Shown here: in pieces, positions 1-6,074 of the stretch
How positions within the stretch are numbered: the stretch's first letter is position 1
Layout of the letters: every line of letters starts with the position of its first letter
Origin: Streptomyces sp. AcH 505
GTDB taxonomy: Bacteria > Actinomycetota > Actinomycetes > Streptomycetales > Streptomycetaceae
Reading direction: 5' to 3'
Assembly (NCBI RefSeq): GCF_000818175.1
Contig: NZ_JTIY01000001.1
Location: 2,540,482-2,579,528 of the forward strand
Length of the DNA stretch: 39,047 nucleotides
The notes under the pieces: model-generated
Seen by the model: only the letters and a program-made list of their open reading frames with translations
What the model was told of the DNA's origin: nothing
Database searches by the model: none
Made by a program: the position numbers and the translations under genes

Positions 1-41
1 GGCCCCTCGGGGCGAACGCGTGACGTTCGCCCCGAGGGGCC
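1..41. terminator. Perfect 18-bp inverted repeat, probable terminator
   Basis: Arms 1-18 and 24-41 are exact reverse complements (GGCCCCTCGGGGCGAACG and its complement) around a 5-base loop. There is no T run, which is common for Streptomyces terminators. It probably ends a gene left of the window. Because it sits just before the methyltransferase ribosome binding site, it could instead be a leader hairpin. Confidence 0.6.
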
Positions 42-68
42 GCGGTGTTTCGTACGGAGGGAGATCTG

Positions 69-881
69 ATGACCGGGACGTCCGGGGAGCGCGGCGCCAG
101 GCCGCAACTGTTCGACTACGACGCGGAGTTGCGCCGGTACAACGAACACTTCCGCGCGGCTGCCCGCGTCGGCCGCCACGACCGCGTACTCGACATCGGC
201 TGTGGCACGGGCCAGACCACCCGCGACGCCGCCCGCGCCGCGGTCGCCGGGAGCGCGCTGGGCGTCGACATCTCCGCACCGATGCTGGAACGGGCGCGTC
301 AACTGGCCGACGACCAGGGGCTGTCCAACGCGACGTACCACCAGGCGGACGCCCAGGTGCACGGCTTCGAACCGACGTACTTCGACGTCTGCGTCAGCCG
401 GTTCGGCACGATGTTCTTCGCGGACCCGGTCGCCGCGTTCACCAACATCGGACGGGCGCTCCGCCCGTCGGGGCGGCTGGTGCTGCTGGTCTGGCAAGAC
501 CGCGACCGCAACGAATGGGCGTCGGCGATCCGCGAGAGTCTCACCACGGCACCCGCGCCTCCCGCCTCAGCTCCCTCTTCCGCTCCGAACGCGTTCTCGC
601 TGGCCGACCCGACGCTGACGGAGGACATCCTGACGACGGCGGGCTTCGCGGACGTCACCTTCACCGACGTGCACGAACCGGTCTACTACGGCCCGGACAC
701 CGCCACCGCCCTCGACAGCGTGCTCCGCCTGCTGAAGTTCCAAGACCTGCTCGCCGGCCTCGACACCACGACAGCCGACCAGGCCCGCACCCGACTCCAC
801 ACGACCCTCGCCGCCCACGACACCGGCAACGGCGTCCACTTCGACTCACGCGCCTGGATCGTCACGGCACGCCGCGCGTAG
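69..881 (+). CDS. Class I SAM-dependent methyltransferase
   Basis: A 270-residue cytosolic protein with the Rossmann-type SAM-binding motif VLDIGCGTGQTT near residues 40-51. An acidic post-motif follows (LGVDIS), then a motif IV/post region DVCVSRFGTMFFADP near residues 105-119 and a PSGRLVLLVWQD strand typical of the UbiE/Methyltransf_11-25 group. The ATG at 69 is chosen because GGAGG (56-60) lies 8 bases upstream; a GTG at 45 in the same frame has no ribosome binding site. The substrate cannot be read from sequence. No pathway gene adjoins it, so it may be a stand-alone small-molecule methyltransferase. Confidence 0.85.
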   Translation: MTGTSGERGARPQLFDYDAELRRYNEHFRAAARVGRHDRVLDIGCGTGQTTRDAARAAVAGSALGVDISAPMLERARQLADDQGLSNATYHQADAQVHGFEPTYFDVCVSRFGTMFFADPVAAFTNIGRALRPSGRLVLLVWQDRDRNEWASAIRESLTTAPAPPASAPSSAPNAFSLADPTLTEDILTTAGFADVTFTDVHEPVYYGPDTATALDSVLRLLKFQDLLAGLDTTTADQARTRLHTTLAAHDTGNGVHFDSRAWIVTARRA

Positions 882-907
882 CGGGAACGAGCGGGCAAGA
901 TGGCCCC

Positions 908-1282
908 ATGACAAAGCTCCCCGCACGCTCGGCCCGCCCCGGCTCCGCCGGCTCGGTGCTTTCGTTGTGGTCCCAGGACTCGGTGCTGTCGATCGGCTCG
1001 GTGGGATCGGTGCTGTCCGTGGGATCCATCGGCTCGGCCCTGTCGATCGGCTCGATCGGAAGCGCCCTCTCGCTCGGCTCGATCGGCTCCTCCCTGTCCC
1101 TGATCTCCGCCGGCTCATGGCTGAGCACAGGCTCGGTACTCTCCGCCCAGTCCCGCTGGTCGGTCCTGTCCTGGCGCTCCTCACGCGGCTTCCTGGCGGC
1201 AGGAGCGGCAGGAGCAGCAACCGCAGGCACCGCCCTGCTACTGACCCACCTGCTCCACAAGCCCACCCCCGGCACCAACTGA
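908..1282 (+). CDS. Small protein with serine at every third residue (9-residue repeats)
   Basis: A 124-residue protein. After a basic, Pro-containing N-terminus, Ser occupies every third position without a break from residue 13 to 91 (27 serines). Within this there is a looser nine-residue period such as SVLSVGSIG and SALSIGSIG. Residues about 93-117 are hydrophobic and Gly/Ala/Leu-rich and may be a membrane segment, followed by a short polar tail. The strict three-residue period suggests a regular extended or solenoid fold with one Ser face. That is inference. I recall similar SxGS-repeat hypothetical proteins in actinobacteria but know no function. The start is ATG 908; no strong ribosome binding site is visible, so translation may be leaderless or coupled to the upstream gene 26 bases away. 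Confidence 0.7.
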   Translation: MTKLPARSARPGSAGSVLSLWSQDSVLSIGSVGSVLSVGSIGSALSIGSIGSALSLGSIGSSLSLISAGSWLSTGSVLSAQSRWSVLSWRSSRGFLAAGAAGAATAGTALLLTHLLHKPTPGTN

Positions 1283-1404
1283 CCGCGCACCGGCCTCAAC
1301 CGAGGCGTGCGGCCGGCGAAGATCCACCGATGAGTTCCGCCGACCGGGTCGGTCTACCAGCACGTACGCCATCGAGCCGTCGAGCCAATGACCGGAGACC
1401 GACC

Positions 1405-1875
1405 ATGACCATTTCCGCACACCCCGGCCGCATGCTGTTCGTGAACATGCCCGTAGCAGACCTTGACCGCAGCAAGACGTTCTTCTCCAAGCTCGGATTC
1501 AGCTTCAACCCGAACTTCACCGACGAGAGCGGCGCGTGCATGCTGGTCGGCGAGCAGGCTTTCGTCATGCTGCTCACCCGCGAGAAGTTCGCGGAGTTCG
1601 CGAAGCTGCCGACAGCCGATCCCACCACGCACACGCTGGCGCTGTACGCCTTCAGCGCCGCATCCCGCGAAGAGGTCGACACGGTCAGCGCCGCCGCACT
1701 CGCGGCGGGCGGCACCCAGGCCGACGACGCCGAGGACTACGGCTTCATGTACTCCCGCAGTTTCTTCGACCTCGACGGCCACGGCTGGCAGGTCATGTGG
1801 ATGGACCCGGCGGCAGCGGAGCAGGGCACGGAGGCATTCGCGCCCGCCACGCGGGACGCGGACGACCCGGCGTAG
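1405..1875 (+). CDS. VOC (glyoxalase/bleomycin-resistance fold) family protein
   Basis: A 156-residue protein with the typical VOC pattern: LFVNMPVADLDRSKTFFSKLGF at the N-terminus (beta strand, 'D..R...F...LGF'), a central acidic SGACMLVG strand, and a C-terminal SFFDLDGHGWQVMWMD strand that ends with the usual 'DPDGH.wev.w.d' metal-site region. The family includes glyoxalases, dioxygenases and drug-sequestering proteins. The exact role is not visible. The start ATG has GGAG (1394-1397) seven bases upstream. Intergenic sequence 1283-1404 shows no clear site. Confidence 0.85.
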   Translation: MTISAHPGRMLFVNMPVADLDRSKTFFSKLGFSFNPNFTDESGACMLVGEQAFVMLLTREKFAEFAKLPTADPTTHTLALYAFSAASREEVDTVSAAALAAGGTQADDAEDYGFMYSRSFFDLDGHGWQVMWMDPAAAEQGTEAFAPATRDADDPA

Positions 1876-1927
1876 CGCCCGACCGTCTCCACCTGCCTGC
1901 GCAGGGGCCGGGGCGGCCAACCGCATC

Positions 1928-2216
1928 TCAGGTGAGGACGCGCGTGACGATCCAGTATTCGTCCTCCTCGGACGTGACCGCGCACAGCTGGCGACCGTCC
2001 GCCGACAGCGCCAGAAACGCCGGCGAACCCGGCCACCACGTCAGGATGTGACTCGGGGACCGTCACCGTCGGCCTGACCTCCACCCCCGTAACGGCGCGG
2101 ATGGCGGTCAGGACATCAGGCACAGGACACGGGGCTTCTCTTCCGAGGACCAGCAGTCCACCCGCTTCGAGGGTGTTCCGCCAGGCCGGTTTCCCCGCGC
2201 CGGAGGCCGCTGCCAT
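1928..2216 (-). pseudogene. Frameshifted small gene (hypothetical protein)
   Basis: The minus strand has an excellent ribosome binding site (GGAGGAGAGG, about 2220-2229) before ATG 2216. It opens a frame starting MAAASGAGKPAWRNTLEAG. The plausible C-terminus lies in another frame: a natural-looking stretch, LTWWPGSPAFLALSADGRQ, followed by LCAVTSEEDEYWIVTRVLT, ends at TGA 1930-1928. The two halves are out of phase by one base, so a single indel near 2045-2065 would give a protein of about 95 residues. The original function is unknown. This could be a true pseudogene or a sequencing error. It diverges from the chorismate mutase gene. Confidence 0.5.
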
Positions 2217-2286
2217 GTGATTCCTCTCCTCCACCGGGACAACGTCTTGTGTGAAAGCCACCTCACACAACGAAAGGACACGTCCT

Positions 2287-2955
2287 GTGCGAACCCGACG
2301 TACAAGATCGGCGTTGGTCGCCGCATGCGCCACGCTGCTGCTCTCCGGTGGCGCAGCCATGCCCGCCGTCGCCCAGCCGCGGCCTGCGGGGCCCGCACCA
2401 TCTGCCGCTTTCGGACTCACCCCGCTGATCACGCTGACCGACCTGTTCGCCGAGCGACTGCTGGTCGCCGACAAGGTGGCCGCCGCCAAGTACGGCACCG
2501 ACCGCCCGATCGACGACCCCGCGCGGGAGCAGCAAGTCCTCGACGACGTCGCCACCCGTGCCGTCGGGCTCGGGCTGGTTCCTGACGTGGTGGTCACCGT
2601 CTTCGAGGACCAGATCGAGGCGAACAAGCTGGTGCAGCGCGGGCTGTACGCGCACTGGGACGCGCATCCCGAACAGCGGCCCACCCGGCGGCCGGACCTC
2701 GACAAGGAGGTCAGGCCGGAACTCGACCGCATCACCACGCAGGTGCTCGACACGCTGGTGGCGACGGAGGGCGTGCGCTCCGCGCCGTCGTACGAACCGC
2801 GGTTGCACGGCGCGGCCGCCTGGTCGGCGTACAGCCATGGGCTGGACGTTCTGCACCTGAAGGGAATGGAGCGGGCGCTGCCGCTCTGCCGCGGCGGCGC
2901 GTCAGCTCTGTGCGGTGTCGTCGTCCGTCTGCCCGGCGTCCTCGGTCGCGCCTGA
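2287..2955 (+). CDS. Secreted chorismate mutase, AroQ-gamma type
   Basis: Chorismate mutase converts chorismate to prephenate. The gamma subclass is exported, as in Mycobacterium tuberculosis Rv1885c. Here a signal peptide (basic MRTRRTR, hydrophobic ALVAACATLLLSG, cleavage likely after A29 in AVA) precedes the all-helical enzyme. Matching stretches include AERLLVADKVAAAKYG, PIDDPAREQQVLDDVA, VFEDQIEANKLVQRGLYAHW and PDLDKEVRPELDRIT. GTG 2287 is preferred over GTG 2251 because AAGGA (2274-2278) lies 8 bases upstream. The Cys that follows 'SAPS' in the M. tuberculosis enzyme (part of its disulfide) is Tyr here. The final ~18 residues run antisense through the 3' end of the DUF6243 gene and do not resemble the family, so the stop codon may have been lost or shifted. 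Confidence 0.85.
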   Translation: MRTRRTRSALVAACATLLLSGGAAMPAVAQPRPAGPAPSAAFGLTPLITLTDLFAERLLVADKVAAAKYGTDRPIDDPAREQQVLDDVATRAVGLGLVPDVVVTVFEDQIEANKLVQRGLYAHWDAHPEQRPTRRPDLDKEVRPELDRITTQVLDTLVATEGVRSAPSYEPRLHGAAAWSAYSHGLDVLHLKGMERALPLCRGGASALCGVVVRLPGVLGRA

Positions 2956-3117
2956 TTTCTCGCGCATCTTGCGCACCAGCTCCGCCTTCCGGTCGGCGGC
3001 ACCCTGGCGGTCGAGGTTGCGGTGCGGACCATTGTTCTGCCGTTCGGCACGGGACAGCCGCTTGCGCTGGCCGCCGCCCATGCCCACGGGGTTGTTGATG
3101 TTCTTGCTCACGGTCAT
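2902..3117 (-). CDS. DUF6243-like small basic protein
   Basis: A 71-residue hydrophilic protein rich in Lys, Arg, Asn and Gln. It starts MTVSKNINNPVGMGGGQRKR and continues with LSRAERQNNGPHRNLDRQG, which I recognise as the small actinobacterial DUF6243 family. The family function is unknown. GGGAGAA stands about six bases before the ATG. The last 54 bases overlap the 3' end of the chorismate mutase reading frame on the opposite strand. The acidic C-terminal tail (GQTDDDTAQS) is typical of the family, so this gene rather than the mutase extension is likely to be the genuine coding use of the overlap. Confidence 0.75.
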   Translation of the reverse strand: MTVSKNINNPVGMGGGQRKRLSRAERQNNGPHRNLDRQGAADRKAELVRKMREKSGATEDAGQTDDDTAQS

Positions 3118-3278
3118 GGATTCTCCCGAAGTGATGTGAAGTGATCTACGGATTCATCGGTGGGGGACGGGCGCGGCGACGTCGAGGGACGTCAGCAGGG
3201 GCCCATCATGCCTTCACTCGTAAATCGCCGTCCTGGCCTTCGGTCGAGTATGCGCCGTCCACGGACGTGCTGGTCAGG

Positions 3279-3462
3279 TGTCTCTGCAAGCGCGAGACAT
3301 CGATCCCGAACTCCCCGATGGCCCTCGCCCCGGCCGGGCCCGCGGGACGGCTGGCGCGAGGCCCGCGCTGGTAAGCTTGGGACACGCTTGCAGAGAGCCT
3401 GGGCCCGTGCCGGACAAGGTACGGGCCCTGGTCCGTTCAGGGCGTCGAAACGAGGAACCCCC
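3279..3462 (+). promoter_or_regulatory. Structured 5' leader of the DEAD-box helicase gene
   Basis: The 345-base gap before the helicase gene holds nested complementary segments. TCTCTGCAAGCG (3281-3292) pairs exactly with CGCTTGCAGAGA (3385-3396). GGGCCCGT (3401-3408) pairs with ACGGGCCC (3421-3428). CCTG (3426-3429) can instead pair with CAGG (3437-3440), competing with the second hairpin. This is a plausible mRNA leader in which the helicase could act on its own message, as known for some cold-shock helicases. That is inference. Bases 3118-3278 show no other clear element. Confidence 0.45.
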
Positions 3463-4881
3463 ATGAAGGCGAAGCAGCCGGCCTCCGGCCGCTCCGGACC
3501 CGGCAGGTCCGACCAGGAGAGGGCCCCGCGGGGCGAGCTCTCGGTGCCGGAGACAGTGGCGCCCGGCCTCCCGCCCGCCGGGTCCTTCGCGGAGCTGGAC
3601 ATGCCGGTCGAGCTGATGGGCGTGCTGGCGGGGCTCGGCGTACGGGACCCGTTCCCGATCCAGGCGGCCACCCTGCCGAGCGCGCTGGCAGGCCGGGACA
3701 TCCTCGGTCGCGCGCGGACCGGCTCGGGAAAGACTCTCGCCTTCGGGCTCGCGCTCCTCGCCCGTACAGCGGGCCGCCGCGCCGAGCCGAAGCGCCCTCT
3801 CGCGCTGGTCCTGGTGCCGACGAGGGAACTCGCGCAGCAGGTGAGCGAGGCGCTGGCTCCCTACGCTGAGGCGCTCGGGCTCCGCTCGGTGACGGTGGTC
3901 GGCGGGCTGGCGATCAACCGGCAGGTGGCGGCGCTCCGGGCGGGTGTCGAGCTCGTGGTGGCGACGCCGGGACGGCTGACCGATCTCGTCGCCCGGCGGG
4001 ACTGCCATTTGGACCGGGTGCGGATCACGGTGCTGGACGAGGCGGACCAGATGTGCGACATGGGTTTCCTGCCGCAGGTCTCGGAGACCCTGGACCTGAC
4101 GCCCCCCGGCGGGCAGCGGATGCTGTTCTCCGCCACGCTCGACCGCAACGTCGATCAGCTGGTCAGGCAATATCTGAGTGAGCCGGTGTTCGCCACGGTC
4201 GACCGGGCGGAGGGCTCGGTCGCGACGATGGAGCACCACGTACTGAACGTCCATCCCGCCGACAAGTACGTGACAGCCACCGAGATCGCGGCCCGGGACG
4301 GGCGGGTGCTGATGTTCCTGGACACCAAGCACGGTGTGGACCAGTTCACCCGCCACCTGCGGAACAGCGGCATACAGGCGGGTGCTCTGCACAGCGGCAA
4401 GTCGCAGCCGCAGCGCACGCACACGCTGGCCCAGTTCAAGGACGGCGAGATCACGGTGCTGGTGGCCACCAACGTCGCCGCCCGTGGCATCCACGTCGAA
4501 AACCTGGACCTTGTCGTCAACGTAGACCCGCCCTCCGACCCCAAGGACTACCTCCACCGCGGCGGGCGCACCGCGCGTGCCGGGGAGTCCGGCAGCGTGG
4601 TCACGCTGGTCACGCCCGGCCAGCGCCGGGACGTGAACCGGATGATGTCGGACGCCGGGATCCGGCCCGTGGTCGCTCAGGTTCGCTCCGGCGAGGAGAA
4701 GCTGACCAGCATCACCGGCGCGAAGCGCCCGCCGGTGCAGGACAGCGCGAAGACCGGCAACGCGCCGTTCCGGGGTCTTGGCACCCGCGCGGGTCGCCCG
4801 CCGAAGGAATCCCGCAAGGCTGCGGAGGCGCGCACGATGGCGGAGGCCCGCAAGGCAGCCCGAGCGCGCAAGGCCCGCTGA
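3463..4881 (+). CDS. DEAD-box ATP-dependent RNA helicase
   Basis: A 472-residue RNA helicase expected to unwind RNA in ribosome assembly, mRNA decay or cold adaptation. Visible motifs, in order: Q-motif region (DPFPIQAATLP), motif I ARTGSGKT (84-91), motif Ia PTRELAQQ (about 119), TPGR (about 168), DEAD (192-195), SAT, then the second RecA domain with VATNVAARGIHVENLDLVVN and HRGGRTARAG. The C-terminal tail is Ala/Arg/Lys/Glu-rich (repeated 'EARKAA'), typical of RNA-binding tails in actinobacterial RhlE-like enzymes. The frame is open from 3160, but ATG 3463 follows GAGGAA (3452-3457) and begins the recognisable protein. It is followed 58 bases later by a thioredoxin-fold gene on the same strand. 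Confidence 0.92.
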   Translation: MKAKQPASGRSGPGRSDQERAPRGELSVPETVAPGLPPAGSFAELDMPVELMGVLAGLGVRDPFPIQAATLPSALAGRDILGRARTGSGKTLAFGLALLARTAGRRAEPKRPLALVLVPTRELAQQVSEALAPYAEALGLRSVTVVGGLAINRQVAALRAGVELVVATPGRLTDLVARRDCHLDRVRITVLDEADQMCDMGFLPQVSETLDLTPPGGQRMLFSATLDRNVDQLVRQYLSEPVFATVDRAEGSVATMEHHVLNVHPADKYVTATEIAARDGRVLMFLDTKHGVDQFTRHLRNSGIQAGALHSGKSQPQRTHTLAQFKDGEITVLVATNVAARGIHVENLDLVVNVDPPSDPKDYLHRGGRTARAGESGSVVTLVTPGQRRDVNRMMSDAGIRPVVAQVRSGEEKLTSITGAKRPPVQDSAKTGNAPFRGLGTRAGRPPKESRKAAEARTMAEARKAARARKAR

Positions 4882-4939
4882 GGGTCGGGTACGCGAGGCA
4901 CCCACTGCCTCGCACCGAGTGGAGCGTCAAGGAGTGCCG

Positions 4940-5278
4940 ATGGCGAACAGGGTCCAACGCCCCCAGGAGGACGCCGAGTTCGAGTTCATCCTGGCGAGGG
5001 CGGACGTGCCGGTGCTCGCGTACTTCCACGGGGTGTGGCCCAAGGCCGCGGCGGCATGCAAGGAAATGGATCCCCTGGTGCGGGAGGTTGCCGACGCCTA
5101 CCAGGGCCGACTGATCGTCGTACGGGCCGACATCGCACGGTGCCCCAGCCCCGTAGGACGGTACGACGTCACCGGCGCGCCCTCCTTCGTACTGATCGAC
5201 CGGGGCGAGGCGCTGGCGGCCGGAAGCGGTCCGATGTCCAGGACGGCGCTCGGGGAGTTCCTGGACGCCCACGTGTGA
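4940..5278 (+). CDS. Thioredoxin-fold protein with a disrupted active site
   Basis: A 112-residue protein that follows thioredoxin throughout: beta strand VPVLAYFHGVW, helix ACKEMDPLVREVADAYQG, strand LIVVRADIA, the cis-proline loop TGAPSF (P81) and strand VLIDRGEALA. The redox motif WCGPCK is replaced by WPKAAAACK (W33 to K41). The first Cys is gone and about three residues are inserted, leaving C40 at the position of the second. Classical dithiol oxidoreductase activity is therefore unlikely; a binding or chaperone role is possible. AAGGAG (4929-4934) lies five bases before the ATG. Its neighbour is the RNA helicase. The gap 5279-5491 downstream shows nothing clear. Confidence 0.75.
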   Translation: MANRVQRPQEDAEFEFILARADVPVLAYFHGVWPKAAAACKEMDPLVREVADAYQGRLIVVRADIARCPSPVGRYDVTGAPSFVLIDRGEALAAGSGPMSRTALGEFLDAHV

Positions 5279-5491
5279 GCAGGCCACACACCGGCCGCCG
5301 AGGCTGTGCCGGCAGCGACCGCCCCGGGCACCTGAAACCGCCGAGTGCCCTTGTGAGGTCCGGCCAGTCCACCGAGTGGGCCGCGCCGACCTATCAGCAT
5401 CCGACACCGAGCGGCAGAAGGAGGTGGCTGACGGCATCGATGCTCGGTCAGCCCCGACCGCGTTCAGTGTCGTCAGCGAGCGGCCCCGGTC

Positions 5492-6064
5492 TCAGTGCGC
5501 CGTGAAGGTGCCGCCCGCAGTCTCCGCCGCCCAAGCTGCTGAGCGCTGGATGCTGGGTCCTTCGACATGTAGAGCACCAGCTGTGTAGGCGGCCCAAAGC
5601 AAGTCCTGGCTGCCGAAAAAGGATTCTCCCCAACTGTCGACCCAGATATGAACGCGGGAGGGGCCGACCCGTGTGACGTCCCACCACTCCCAGCCTCTGG
5701 AGTCGTCGTCGGGGTCGAAGCGGTAAAGCCAGTCCTGCAGCTCCCATGGCCTGCCGCCCGTGTGCTCCATGTACGCGGCGCGGCCGTTTCTCGCGAACTC
5801 AGGGGCGGGTGCCTCGGCTGGGGAACTTACGGCCATGAACCACTCCGGAACATCGTCAACAGGGAGGGTATCGGCCTCGAAATTCGCAGTGTGTCCCATT
5901 CTTAGAGAGGGCGAAATGCTCGACCGTAGACGTTCCACGTATTCTGCGCTGTCACCGGAGACATCAACAATGAACCGGGCGAGGACAGGCGGAACTGCTG
6001 CGGTGCTCGGGTGATGACGCAGTCGCTGAAATTCGTCTGCCACGCTCTCGCTGCTGTGCATCAT
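5492..6064 (-). CDS. Probable immunity protein of the RHS toxin
   Basis: A 190-residue soluble protein that I do not recognise as a named family. It is acidic and Trp-rich in its second half (PWELQDWLYRFDPDDD, RGWEWWDVTRVGPSRVHIWV, WGESFFGSQDLLWAAY). Its role is inferred from position: it begins 10 bases after the stop codon of the RHS toxin gene on the same strand, where polymorphic-toxin immunity genes normally sit. The sequence around its start has clearly lower GC than the surroundings, like the toxin tip. The start is ATG 6064 (a second ATG follows at 6061); the ribosome binding site is weak, so translation may be coupled to the toxin gene. Confidence 0.65.
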   Translation of the reverse strand: MMHSSESVADEFQRLRHHPSTAAVPPVLARFIVDVSGDSAEYVERLRSSISPSLRMGHTANFEADTLPVDDVPEWFMAVSSPAEAPAPEFARNGRAAYMEHTGGRPWELQDWLYRFDPDDDSRGWEWWDVTRVGPSRVHIWVDSWGESFFGSQDLLWAAYTAGALHVEGPSIQRSAAWAAETAGGTFTAH

Positions 6065-6074
6065 TTAAACAACA

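Noticed and set aside
908..1282. Classical pentapeptide-repeat protein
   Set aside because: The period is three/nine residues with Ser, not A(D/N)LXX units of five.
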